A stretch of DNA of 64,000 nucleotides from Lathyrus oleraceus (GCF_024323335.1 NC_066583.1:417458031-417522030); one strand, 5' to 3'; numbered from the stretch's first letter, positions 1 to 12,006 are shown. Notes: generated by a model not told the origin, from the sequence alone. Program-made: numbers and translations.

Positions 1-404
1 CATAACTCATCAAACTGACGCCATCCTCCATGATCCTCAAATGGACGGCATATGACGTCGGCAGGTGTCCACTCATCCAAAATATGTCGTAAATCATCCA
101 CCTTCAGGACTCCTTGCCTATAGGACCATCTCATCGCTCGAGGAAGACCACAATTATCAGCTGGTTTCCAATTCTTTCCTCATTTTCCAACAGTTGGAAA
201 GTACTCGTGAGTCCAACACTGTTACAAAATAAAAACATAATAAACAAAATAAATTAAGTTAACATAATTTATAAAATGAATCAAACACTTAATAAACAAG
301 ATTAAATGATATACCTGTAGGAGAGTAGGATATCCACCGAGCTGTTTGCAACTGAACATGGACGCATCTCCAAGATATCTGTATAGGGTAACCAGTGCCG
401 TGAG
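1..404 (-). pseudogene. Plant mobile domain (PMD) protein gene fragment, two exons, broken
   Basis: Read on the minus strand, 404-315 gives an open 30-codon exon containing LYRYLGDASMFSCKQLGGYP. A GT donor follows immediately (plus 314-313). An AG acceptor (plus 220-219) then opens a second exon, 218 to 1, containing RWSYRQGVLKVDDLRHILDE and a WTPADV motif. The phase is preserved across the AT-rich intron (219-314). This matches what I know of plant mobile domain proteins (MAIN/MAIL1 relatives, often annotated as aminotransferase-like or phosphatase-7 long-form homologues). An in-frame TGA at 182-180, where CGA would be expected, interrupts exon 2. The upstream part is lost at 405, where an LTR-like repeat begins. 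The gene continues off the left edge. It may be a dead host copy or a copy captured by a transposon. Confidence 0.6.
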
Positions 405-2019
405 TGTTGGATTTTGGTCATGTTAGGCATTATTTGGATTGGTGTTTCTGTTTTGCAGATTCTTTAAAGTTTGACAAAGACTTGGTGACTGGTTTTGTGC
501 TTGGACCTATGTGAATGACAAGGAATTGTGGAATTGGACTCATAGAATACATGGAAGCTGTTTTGTTTTGGACCTTGTTATTGTAATGTATTTGAAACAT
601 TATAACATTATGTAGAATATTAGGACTTTGTAATGTAACTTTGGAGTTAAAAATGAAAATGGTTGTGTACTGTAATGGTTCTTTTGGAAACAAAGGTTAT
701 AATTTTAAAGTTGACAAACACATGAAATTGGTGTTGAACTTATGACAAAATAACAATGGTTAAGTGTGGAAATGTATAAGAAAGTGAATTGGAATGTTAA
801 AATGGTCATTTGAGGTTTTGATGAAATAGCATGTTGGAATCGAATCCAAGGATTGAATTGAAAAACAATTTGATGACTTAAATGTAACCATTAAATTTGA
901 ATAGAAATTGGGATTTGTTGAAAAGGTGTAACATGCATTTGAGTAAATTGAAAGTGGATTGAATCTCGTAAAGTGATGTCGTATGTTGCTAAGGATGGTT
1001 GCGTATGGCATTATACTACTGTTCGAAATTGGTTTAAAAAAGGTCTTATAACAAAATGGTTCAACATGCAAACATGAACAAAATTTGAAGACGAATTTGG
1101 ATTAAAATAGATCATGGATTCAAATGAAATTGACTTAGGTGATTGGTGGACAATAAGAACAAGGTCATGATGACTGAGGGATGAAATCATGGTAATTTGA
1201 CTTTGGTTAACTGATGTACAAAAATGATGAAATGAACTTCTCTGATTAAAACTGCATGTTCAAAATGGAACCATGCATTGATTGGAACCAATGTACTAAA
1301 TGAATGAATGAATGATAGTGAACCTAGTGATCATACCATGACCTGACCAAAATGAATCAATGAAATTTGGATCAATGAAGATCAATGGAATCAATGGATG
1401 AAGTGACTTAGATCAAATGAGACCAATGATAATATGCAATGGAATATGAATGAAAGCATGCTTGGAACCAATCAAAACAAGCCATGTACTAGGGTTTAGT
1501 AGTCAAAGTTCAAATCCAAGCAATCAACATAAGCAAAGCACCAGTGTCATGAACCACAACTAGGGTTTCCACCCCTCCTCAAAGTAATCCATAAGGTTTA
1601 CCAATCTCAAGATCAATGATTAGGTTTTCAACTCGAACATAAAGCTCCACAAGCAAAATCTCAAACTAAAGGCCTATTATTAGGATTTAAAAGTCAAGTC
1701 AGATATTCACAAAGTCAAACACAAGGCCCTATAGAAGCACATTCAAGAATTAAGGTTGAGATGTCCAGATGGATGTCATGATATAGACTTCAAGAGTCAA
1801 GGTCCCAAAGAATCAAGCAATTAGGGTTTCAACCCACATGATGAGTAATACCGCAATCCTCAAGCAAAAACCTAATCTTATCAACCATAAACCATGAATC
1901 TAAGATGCTTGTTAGCAAGTGTTAACCATGAATGGATACACATGAATGAGGCATGAATGAGTATTCAAGTCATAGGTCAGATAAAAATCAAAAGGGAGGG
2001 CATATTTTGGGGTATGACA
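405..2019 (-). mobile_element. LTR-like repeat, possibly a solo LTR
   Basis: On the minus strand it starts TGTCATACCCCAAAATATGC, the usual opening of Ogre/Tat-type legume LTRs, and it may end in CCAACA where it abuts the PMD exon. It has no coding frame of note. The flanking pentamers (GTGAG and CACAA) do not match, and I see no primer-binding site or polypurine tract on either side. The ends, and the idea that this is a solo LTR, are therefore uncertain. Confidence 0.4.
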
Positions 2020-2299
2020 CACAAATAACGAATTCAATAATTTGCTATTGAAAGTAAATGAGAGAGATATATAAATAGAGAGAGTGAGAGAACACAAGGA
2101 TTTGTTTAGGCAATTCACCAATCGGTCTCGTTATGACTACTTCCGCCCCCAATTCCAAATGGAATTGAGATAATCAATCTTACTTTTTGAAAAATTGTTT
2201 ACAAGAGAAAAGTAGCAATCCAACCCTACAAACCCTATGTTTGATACTGATCCTAACTTGTTCTCTTCCCTTGATCCGAGCTTGATCAAGTCACCCAAC
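2020..2299. other. Unassigned spacer between LTR-like repeat and element A
   Basis: This 280-bp stretch contains a GAGA-rich patch near 2060-2090 but no convincing gene. The last five bases, CCAAC, would be the left target-site duplication of element A. Its right partner is outside the window, so this cannot be tested here. Confidence 0.4.
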
Positions 2300-2319
2300 T
2301 GTCGTACCCCAAAATTTGC

Positions 2320-2415
2320 CCAATTAATAAACGAGAGTTCCGACTAACCATAAGCTGACTGAGGTAGCCAACTAATAAACGAGAGTTCCGACTAACCATA
2401 AGCTGACTGAGGTAG
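2320..2415 (+). repeat. 48-bp tandem duplication near the LTR A start
   Basis: Two 48-bp units, 2320-2367 and 2368-2415, are identical except for one base (CCAATTAATAA versus CCAACTAATAA). They lie about 20 bp inside the LTR terminus. Confidence 0.9.
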
Positions 2416-2807
2416 TTTAGCCCAATTACAACTCAAATTCAACCCTGCAAGTTCATCTAAATCATCAAACTAGTCAGCCAATCAATATACGTATCTCCAA
2501 GTATTTATGCCTCCCAAAGTTCCAATAGAAGAACACCCCTACAAATGCAACACCAGTTCGCATTTAATTTTCAATAAATAAAAAAAAACTAATTAATCAA
2601 ACTAATTTAACAACTAACATTCTGTTTAAAAACTTTCACTATCAACCAATCTTTTTCCATTTCAGTGTAAGTAAGATGTAAATGACAGTAAGTTGAAATT
2701 CAAACTAAATCCAAATTCACTCTAAATTCATTTTGGCTCTCTAACTAACTTTTCATTTGCATTTGTAACTAACTATTAAATTTGGGGTGAGTTTCATTTG
2801 GATCTCT

Positions 2808-5077
2808 CACTACAAGAAAAACTCCCCCCTGCCACATGATTATCACGTGGCAAAGGTGAAAATCACTTCACTAGTCAAAAATAGCGACGTGTTGATTCAC
2901 GTCGCTGGAACGCGTGTGGCAACTTTTTGTGACGTGATAAACACGTCGCTAATTTGCCAAAGGCAAATCACGTCGCAACATTGTGAATTAACTTGCTTCT
3001 GCGCTTAAACTTTGCCACGTGATATTCATGACACAACTTTGCCACATGAATATCACGTCACAACATTTGAAAATGGATGGTATGTTGCCACATGAAAATC
3101 ACGTGGCAAATTACCCACGTGATTTACACTTCACAACTTAAAAACAAAATTAAAATAAAAGATAAAATATATTGTTATTATTAAATTATATTATTAATAA
3201 AAGATAAAATAATTAATAAATAATAAAATATAGAATAATTAATAATTAAGTGAAATATTATTAAATTATATTACGTACAATTTAAAAAAAATATATTATA
3301 CTATTAATAAATATATAATATAACTATTATATACTTTATTGTTTAAACTAAACATATATTTATAAAACATATACCCTAATATGTGTTATTTAAAAAAAAA
3401 ACATTTTAGACATACATATTATTCATACTAATTTTTTTTATAAACATATTTTTAATATAAAAATATATATGAAATTAATGTTTTGTTTTTTTATACATTA
3501 TTTTAAACATAATATTAATAATACAACTTCTATTTATTTAGTTATCTAAATAATATATATACACACTTATCAATTTTTACTCAAAACACTAATCTATTAT
3601 ATTTTTTAAACTAACCATATTATCTAAATAATAATACAACTTCTATTTTTAGACATGATTCATATTACTTTTTCTAATAAATAAAATATTTCGTTTTTTT
3701 TTATAAATATTATTCTGTTTTAATATTTTGTTTAAAAAAATTATATATTATATTTCTAAAAAATATAATGTGCACATATATAAAGGCATTAAATAGTTTC
3801 TAAACAAAGTAATATCAAAGTTTTAATATTTCCAAGCTTGACATGATTTTCTTTTGAAATTTATAATTTCTCTAGAAATAATTAAAAATGATTTTATAAA
3901 TAGGGTATTAATAGAGAGGATAGTATTGGTATTAATAGTATATTATATAAAATCTATTTCTAAACTATAAAAATTTAATACATAAAATATTCTGTTTTTT
4001 TTGTATAATACATTAAATATATAATACATTAAATATTCTGTTTTTTTAAAACTATTATATATTATATTTCTAAACAAATTCTAAACAAATTCTGTTTTAA
4101 TAATACATTAGGGTATATGTTTTATAAACAAATTCTAAACAAATTCTAAATATATAATACATTAAATTTCTAAACAAATTCTATTTTAATACATAATGTG
4201 CACAAAAACAAAATCCAGTCCAAACAAATTCGATTTTAATACATAATAAGCACAACACATAATCCAGTCCAAACTCAATACATTTAACTAATCTGAAAAT
4301 AATTAAAAAAAAAATTAAATTTCACAATTTTGAATATACCTGGATGAAGACTTTGAATCTGTTTGCTCCAAATTCTTGAATGAATAATTCACTCTTAGCT
4401 ATTTCTTAAAAAAAAATACAATAATTAAAATAAAATTCATATATATTAAACAGAAATGGGTTTAAGTTGAAATAATAAAAGTATTTACCTTTAAATTTCC
4501 AATTTCAAAATGGATCTGAAGCTTGAAGGAGAGAAATGGGTTGAAGGAACTTGAAGGGAAAATGGGTCTGGTGGAAGCTTGAAGAGGAAACGAAGAAGAA
4601 TGAAACGGTGAAGGGAAGAGGGAGAGAAGAGGGAAGTTAAAGGAAAGGTTCCCACGTGGTAAACACGTCGCTATTTGCGACGTGATTTACACGCCACAAA
4701 ACATTCAACGGTCATCTATAACGTCTCTCTGAACCCAGTACCCACATGCTTGTCACGTCGCTATTTGCGACGTGATTGTCATTTCGGAAATTAAATTACA
4801 CCACATGTACCCACGTGATCAGAACGTCACTAGTTGCGACGTGAATTACATTTCACAAAACATTATTTGAATTTTAAATTTAAAATAGCGACGTGATCTG
4901 CATGTCACTACCAAATTTTAATTATTTTCATTTCCCCCTAACCTGAAAAGTTGTCATTCCATTTTTTTATTATATTTTACCTTTAGCCACGTGAAATTCA
5001 CGTCGTAATTGACATTTTTTGCCACGTGCCTTTCACGTCACTAAATCACGTGGCTGCACAAAGTTATTCTTGTAGTG
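2808..5077. mobile_element. Non-autonomous CACTA (En/Spm-type) DNA transposon
   Basis: The terminal inverted repeats begin CACTACAAGAA and end TTCTTGTAGTG. The element is flanked by a 3-bp target duplication TCT (2805-2807 and 5078-5080), as expected for CACTA transposons. Both subterminal regions (2830-3125 and 4640-5060) are filled with direct and inverted copies of short motifs such as GCCACGTGA, CACGTGGCAA and GCGACGTG. These are likely transposase-binding repeats. The centre (3130-4600) is AT-rich with no transposase frame, so mobility would depend on enzymes from elsewhere. The orientation cannot be set. Confidence 0.92.
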
Positions 5078-5103
5078 TCTAACTGAATTGGGAAAGGGAA
5101 GCT

Positions 5104-5112
5104 TATAAATAG
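5104..5112 (+). promoter_or_regulatory. TATA box of LTR A
   Basis: TATAAATAG lies within the LTR and is oriented with the element, followed by a G-poor leader. It is the best core-promoter match in the LTR. The CACTA insertion ends only 27 bp upstream of it. Confidence 0.55.
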
Positions 5113-7980
5113 TACTTACCTATTTCTATAACTAATTTCTATGGAGGCTGCAATTGATTTTATCCAAACTCTACAACTGAGTTGCACCATTCTGCAATCA
5201 CAAGTCTTCATTCAACAATCATAATTTTCGTTCTGCAACCGACTTTCATGCTGCAAACTGAACTTCAATCTTCTGCATCTAAGGAAACTCCATTGCACCA
5301 AATATTGCATTCAGCATCATCAACAATGATACAACAAAGAAGAGAGTGGAAGAGATCACAGAAACGAAATTGAGAAGGGAGGCATACCAATTTGCAACCA
5401 AGGCTTCGCGACAGAATCGAAACAAGAATTGGAGAGGAAGCAACACACGAACACAACGCGAATCATAATCTTCATTCTACAACGTAACAACACTCTCAAT
5501 CCCTCATAATAGCCATAACAATAAAGACAGTAGCGGAGAGAAAGAAGAAAATTCAATACTTGTTTACGATCCGGTTAGCTTTCTCAATTCGTTTTATTTC
5601 TTTTGTCTATACGCAAGGCTCAGTCCAATAGCGGTCTGGCTGCAATCGCATTTCCAAACTTCGTGCGTGCAAAGACGAGTCGATTCAGATGATGGTCGCT
5701 CGACGCGATTGGACGTTCCAAGATTGCTTTCCTGCAACCGCGAATCCGTTCCAGTGACTGTTGTGGAGGCGAAGTGAGAAGATGACGTTGATGCGAAGTG
5801 GTGAACGCAATGCGAAGATGCGCCATCATGGTGTTGGTACCGAGGTCACAACGAAAGATGATGAGAAATGCGATGCTCCACGAGCCATTTAGAATCCAAG
5901 CGACGCTGTTCATGAAACGATGGTGTTGATCCGACTCCAGGATTCAAGAACACGATTCCAGAATTGAAGAATCGCATCGCCGTTCAGCTTTTCCATATAA
6001 GTGATTCCCTTTCGAATGTTTCGGATTTTTCTTGGCAAGCGATTCTTTCTTCCTTTCAACTTGATAATGCGTTTGGTTTGGAGTCCTGTAGATTCAGGTT
6101 GGGCCTAAGGCCCAAACGAAGGTTCTCTTGAAAACCACCCTTTCCATATCCATACACCCCCTCCTGGGACCAGCACGATGGACCTATTGTATTGAGCCCA
6201 TTCAAAAGTTTTTGTCCAAGTCTCGTTTATTTTAGGCTTAGGTCCCAAACGAGTTCTCATATTTACACCTCCGTCGCTTCCTGCACCCCCTTGCATTGGC
6301 AATAGCAAATGGGCCTCTGCTTTGAGGCCCATATCCGGATTCTGTTTCAAACCCCTCACTTCAATTCCAGTTCTGGCCTTTTTGAGTTATTTTTTGTTAA
6401 TTTCAATTAATTATGTGGATTAGATTATAATTAGTATTAATTTATTTGATTAGCTTTAACTTTAGGGCCTAATTCAGATTGTTTTGACCAATTAGATTTT
6501 AATTATGATTAGTCTTGGTTGTTAATTAGGTTAACTAAAACCTTTATTTTAGGATAAAGAGGAATTTAAGTCTTAGTAAAATTTTAGGATTTTATTTAGT
6601 GTGAAATTTTAATTGGGCTATATTAGGATTTTAGAATTTCTATCAAGGTTAATTAGAAAGTTTTGTCCTGATTGGATTTGAAGACTTTAAAACTTTAGAA
6701 TTTTATTTAGGTCCAATTTTGGTTTTAATTAAATATTGATTTTAGGCACATTTTAATTTTAGATTTAGAATTAGAATGTTAAATAGGTTAATTTATATTA
6801 GTTTAGTTTATTATCATGTAATATAATTAGATGTTAATTATGATTAATTAGTTAATTAATTTTAATTGAATCTTATTTGTTAGAAACTAATTCAATTTTT
6901 AGGATATGACCATTTTGTCCGTAGGGCCTAAATTCCTGATTTCTAATGCATGTCCCGTTAGCTTAGGGCCTCAATTGGAATTGTCTGATTGTTTTATGTA
7001 GTTGATTAATTCCATAGGATGTTATTATACATAATCCAACTATTATTTCAATCCCATTGATTTAGTGTTGACCAAAGGTCGCTTTGGTCAACCAAAGCCT
7101 TTATAATCGTGCTATAAGCCATAAGCCTATTTCACGTGATCAAAAGACCCTTGATAACTTGATATAGCAAGTTCATCACGCTCAAGCTATTATGGATATG
7201 ACGAATCTCAAGAGCTCAAGGCCTCAAGGTTCAAATGCAAGACCAAGACTTCAAGTCAACATCAATCAAGCATAACTAGCAAATTGGGCTACATTCTCAA
7301 GCATAGCAAAGGTGTCAACACTTGATAAGTGCAATTCAAATTGTAAACTATAATCCTTAAGTAATGAAGAATAATAAAACCGAGTTTCTCCTATCCTTGT
7401 TTAGAATGACTTTGCGTACGGGGCGTAGGCCCCAACTATGCAAAGCATTCACCCTCATTCATATGCTTTAGCACAACTCATATGAAACAATTGTCAAGCC
7501 TTTTCAATATAACAAACAACATGACATCATCAAGACCAACAATCAAGATCAATAATCAAACACTTGTCGATCTTCTACAACATGGCATCGAGCCCTCATT
7601 CACAGGCTTTATCAAAATTTGAATTACACAATTGGCAAGTCTTTTTCTACAACAAGTGACATAACATCAATAGGATCAATGCAGGATCTCCTGTCAGCAA
7701 CTTGTTAATTTTGATTCAGGTTGAAATCTATGAGCCTTAAGTAATAAGGAATGAGGAGACATAGTTTCTCCTATACTTGTCTAGAGTGACTTTGAGTACG
7801 GGGTGTAGGCCCTAGCTACTCAAAGAACTCGCCATTGTTTCTAAACTCTAGTGCAATTTGAATCATACAATTAACAAGTCTTCTTCAAGCAAACCTCAAT
7901 CTTTCAACACCCCAATAGTGGAGCATCTCTTGCTATCAGCAACTTGTGGTTGCACACCCTCTTCTAATCACAATTTCCTA

Positions 7981-8385
7981 GAAGGTGATAAACCTTGGCA
8001 CAATCTTTTCCTAAAAGGTATTAAACCTTGGATTTCCAATCTAGTTCTTTGCCCGAAGAGTCATAGACCTTGGCAACTAACTTATTTTCCCTGTAAGATG
8101 GTAAACCTTGGCTATTCGATTTGGTCTCCGCCTTGAGAGTCTTGGACTCTGGCATATCTATCTCTTCTACCTTGTGAGGTGTTAAACCTTGGTTATTCAA
8201 GTCAATTCTTAGCCCTGAGAGTCGTAGACTCTGGCATTTGATTCTATTATCCCTGTAGGTATTAAACCTTGGCAACTTAATTCCTTGACATCATCAGTTT
8301 TAAACTCTGGTAGTGATACCTCGCCTAGAAGGTCATGAACCTTGGCACTCCTTTTCAGATTTGAAGGGTATTGAACCCTGGAAAA
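7981..8385 (+). repeat. Array of about 11 short inverted repeats in LTR A
   Basis: Units spaced about 35-45 bp apart each carry a small inverted repeat followed by TGG. Perfect examples are AAGGT/ACCTT (7982, 8015), AGAGTC/GACTCT (near 8135 and 8217), AGTTT/AAACT (near 8296), AAGGT/ACCTT (near 8330) and AGGGT/ACCCT (near 8365). The arms change together between units while the trailing TGG stays constant. No reading frame explains the pattern. Confidence 0.75.
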
Positions 8386-8421
8386 TCAACCTCGTTCCCT
8401 TTTGTTGCAGCCGTAGTAGGC

Positions 8422-8489
8422 TGAACTATGATTACTCAGATTTTATCATTGCACGATAAGAATACGTAGGCACGAGGGTTCGAATCCTC
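8422..8489 (+). promoter_or_regulatory. Structured LTR module, copy 1 (hairpin, TACGTAGGCA, hairpin)
   Basis: Order: GAACTATG, then the inverted repeat TTATC/GATAA (8443-8459), TACGTAGGCA (8463-8472), and the inverted repeat GAGG/CCTC (8474-8489). The same order occurs at 8862 and in the LTRs of B, C and D. Function unknown; it lies in the downstream part of the LTR, which would be transcribed. Confidence 0.6.
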
Positions 8490-8861
8490 CGCGAGCATAC
8501 TTATTTATGACTCCTGCCTTAAGGCATTTCTCCATTCATCTCCACAATGCATTCATATTCTACCTTCATTCATTCCATGTGATATACCAGTTATTTGAGC
8601 CAAATATAATATCCATTTGTGCTTTATCTTGTACCTCTTTATGAACCAAGAGCTGTTTGTGCTGTGAAACCAAACACCTAATTCCCTTTGTTTTCGGTTG
8701 TTCCAATACAGTGATACTGTGCCGTAACCCCTCACTTATTGGTTCATACCAGTTTTACTCTTGGGTTCACATTTTCATCCTTGTTGGAGTTCATAACATT
8801 ATTCTTTGGTTCAGACCATATTGTTATCACAACTCTTTTCATCTCCCACCACTAGTTCTTC

Positions 8862-8935
8862 GAACTACGGAGCTCTGATTCCTCATTACATTATGAGGAT
8901 ACGTAGGCATGAGGGCCCTAATCCTCACCGAGCAC
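8862..8935 (+). promoter_or_regulatory. Structured LTR module, copy 2
   Basis: Order: GAACTACG at 8862, the inverted repeat CCTCAT/ATGAGG (8881-8898), TACGTAGGCA (8900-8909), the inverted repeat GAGG/CCTC (8911-8926), then GAGCAC. The first hairpin differs from copy 1 in both arms at matching positions. Confidence 0.6.
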
Positions 8936-9216
8936 TTTATCTATTTCTTTTCCTTTTCCTCATTCTTTTGCGAGTAATCTTTAGATATCACACCTGTTTG
9001 AGCGAGAACAATCAAAATGGTTCCCATGGAGTACCATGAATGTTAGGGGTGTTAATACCTCCCCCTTGCATAACCGACTTCCTTACCTAACATATCTCTT
9101 TCCCCCAGGTTTTATCGATATTTTCCCTTTCCTTCGCAAATAAATAAAGTTTGATGGAGAATCTGTTGTATGTTCGAGCATGTGATGCGTTCGAGTATAT
9201 TTCCACTAGCTTCAGC

Positions 9217-9234
9217 TGACGACTCTACTGGGGA
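9217..9234 (+). other. Primer-binding site of element A
   Basis: TGACGACTCTACTGGGGA matches the Ogre-type site (CGACTCTGCTGGGGA core), which is reported to pair with tRNA-Arg. It follows the LTR end directly. Confidence 0.65.
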
Positions 9235-9948
9235 GGCTTCGTTGCTTGAAGTACTTCCTAGTTGCTAAAAAGAGTCAGACCTAGTTTTGATTGCTTCTCT
9301 GTTTGTTTGGGTGTTTACCTTTATTGCTTTACTCGCTTTATTTATCGCATTCTTTGATGCTTTAAATAGTGTTTATTATGGATACTATCTATTATACTCC
9401 CTGTTGGGTTGGGATAGATTACATGAGAGAAAAGCTCTATACCCGAGCTTGAGTACACACACAGGATAACAATGTGACTAGAGTCGTGTTTGACCTCCGT
9501 GGAGTTATTCCATGATTATGGTTGACACGATATGTCACACTTAGAGTAGATCCTTTTGGGAGCACCATTGTTCGATGAGTCATTCGTCTAAGGCAATGGT
9601 ATCTCGAAATGGGTCATTGACTCTAGGAACCTCTAAGGTTGCCTTTGAAGACTAGAACCTACCTGTGAGGGGGATTGGATTTTCTGCAGGAAACCATAGA
9701 CTCTACATACCCTTATTCTCATGGACGTCAGACCTTTGATCCTACTTCGGGCGGTATACGTAGATTATCCATATACTTTTTTTTTGCTGTTAACATATAT
9801 TATTGCATATCATTTTTGCATTGCTGTATATATGCCAGTTTTGACCCTGAATTACTATGCCATCAATGCTATGAATATATGGGTGTTGCATAATTATTTG
9901 CATTTCATCCCCAACATGTGTATTCATGCATTCACATATCATGCCTAT
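9235..9948 (+). other. Untranslated leader of element A
   Basis: No convincing gene. Parts align by eye with the leader of element C (for example the section with CCCGAGCTTGAGT near 9440 and CCCGAACTTGAGT near 37600). It is cut at 9948 by element B. Confidence 0.6.
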
Positions 9949-10649
9949 TGTCGCACCTCGAAAAATGCGATCCCTCGCGATGGATGCGAAAAAATTGTTC
10001 GAACAGAGTCACCATCGAACTTTATTTATTCCAATGAAGGAATGAGAAAATATCGATAAAACCTTTAAGAAAATAGAATAATGGTCGTCACAGCCATATT
10101 CGGGTTCGGGAGTCGATTACGCAAGGGGAAGGTATTAACACCCCTCACGTCCGTTGTACTCAACGGGAACCTTTTAGTCTAATTTGCTATTTGGATGTTA
10201 GTTGAATGTTATTTGCTTTCTTCGAGTGATTAAAATAGATAATAGATATGGACGGAGACCTCAGATAGGGGAAAATGGAGGTTTTTTTATTAGTGTGCTC
10301 GCGAAGATATAGCAATCTCCTGCCTACGTATCCTTATGGTGCAATAAGGAAGTCAGAGCATTCGTAGTTCGGGGAACTACGGTTGGTTGGTGTTTTTTAA
10401 TGAACGACTGTGTAGATCGCGTTCTAAAGGCTAAACGTTGGCTTGTCTACTCTCGGCAGAGGCATAAGCACTAGTTTGTTACGCACATTAGAAAGGATTA
10501 AACAATGTTCTTTTTGAAAAAAGTTTTGGTCACGCGGGGGTGACAAGTTGAATTAATGTGTTTAATGTTTTGTTTGGTTGGTTGTGATCGCACGGGGCAA
10601 GTAATTAGATTTGATGTGTTTAAGATATTTTCAAGAATGATGAAATATT

Positions 10650-11545
10650 GAGCAATATGGTGCACACCAATCGTTCAATTCTTTCGACGAATAATAAGGA
10701 GAACGCCTCCTATTCCATTTTTTGTTTAAGTTATTATTGAAAGTCATTTGCGGAAATCGAATATGCACGGTAGTGAGACGTGCGCTTCCCACTTGCTTAT
10801 TCAAGGAACAATAAGGCGGGCGCCACTCATTCCTTTATCCATGTTTATTTAAAATATTTAAATCGGAAGTCGAAAGAAAATCGAGCAATATGGCGAGCGC
10901 CAATCGATCAATTATTCGAGGAATGGTGAGGCGAACGCCTCCCATTCTTCTTCATCCGAAGTTTAAATTATTAAAAGATATGTTCTTAGATGTTGTATTT
11001 GATATAGGAAAATAATTTTGAATTTGGATGAGTAAGGTTTTAATCGGATGACAAGAATTTGAGCAATATGGCGTGCGCCAATCGTTCGATTATTCGAGAG
11101 ATGGTGAGACGAACGCCACCCATTCTTCTTTATCTGAAGTTTATAAAAAGTGTTAGAAATTATATTAATTTGGGAGAAATGATTTGAATTTGTATAATTA
11201 TGGTTCAGAAAATTAATTTGAACTTAGAAATTATAGTTGATTTAGAAAAGTAATTTGAGTTTGTACGATTGCGGCTTTAATCAGAAATCGATAATTTGAG
11301 CAATATGGCGAGCGCCAATCATTAATCTATTCGAGAGATAGTAAGGCGAACGCCTCCCATCCTTTTATTATCCGAAATTTAGAATTAAAAGGGTTTAGAA
11401 TTTATAGTTGATTTAGAAGAAATGATTTGAATATTGTGGTTGAAGCTTTAATCGGGTGACAAGAGTTCGAGTAATATGGCGTGCACCAATCATTCAAGTA
11501 CTTGAGAAGTGAAGCGAATGCTTCCTATATCCTTTTCATCCTAAG
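10650..11545. repeat. Diverged palindrome repeats in LTR B
   Basis: About six diverged repeats, roughly 115-245 bp apart, each pair a palindrome such as TGGCGAGCGCCA, TGGCGTGCGCCA or TGGTGCACACCA with a second one such as GAGGCGAACGCCTC. Equivalent repeats lie at 29710-30570 in the other LTR. Confidence 0.7.
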
Positions 11546-12006
11546 ATTACGTTAAAAGGGAAAATTCTTTAGAAGTTAAATTGTTTAGAAAATGGTTTGA
11601 ATTTGTACGGAGTGTTAGTAAAATTATTTACATGTGAGGTTGATGGCGATGCTAAAAGCAATCGTCTTAAAAAGGTATTTGAAAATGGGCCCGATGTTGA
11701 ATCGAGAAATATGTAATTTTATTGGTTTAAAGTGGTTTTGAATTGATGAAATCGAAATGGTTTTGGAAATGATTATGAAATAATAGCGGAAGAAATCGAT
11801 CATAATTTAATTATCAAAATTAATTGGTTAAAATTCGATTACATTGATTAATTAAGATTAATTATCAAAATTATTTAATTAAATCAAATAATGAACTTAA
11901 TTACAATTAAGTAATCTAAATTAACTAATTAAACAAAATTTAATTAATTAATTTAATTAGAATGAAAATGGAACAAGTCACAATGTCGATTAAAAAATGA
12001 TCGGAC

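Larger units (their letters stand above)
2300..9214 (+). repeat. 5' LTR of element A (about 4.6 kb without the CACTA insert)
   Basis: It opens TGTCGTACCCCAAAATTTGC and ends just before a primer-binding site at 9217. Subtracting the 2270-bp CACTA element and its 3-bp duplication gives about 4.6 kb, a normal Ogre LTR size. There is a TATA box at 5104 and a hairpin array at 7981-8385. Two copies of a conserved structured module sit at 8422-8489 and 8862-8935. The 3'-terminal block TAATACCTCCCCCTTGCATA at 9053-9072 is also found, with changes, near the ends of the B, C and D LTRs. The exact 3' end is uncertain by a few bases. Confidence 0.75.

Noticed and set aside
405..2019. Clean solo-LTR insertion into the PMD gene
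   Set aside because: The flanking pentamers do not match and the PMD exon does not resume at 2020, so only an LTR-like repeat is claimed.
8477..8487. GGTTCGAATCC, a perfect tRNA B-box
   Set aside because: No acceptor stem, D-loop or anticodon arm fits around it. It is the loop part of the conserved LTR hairpin, and the second copy in the same LTR reads differently.
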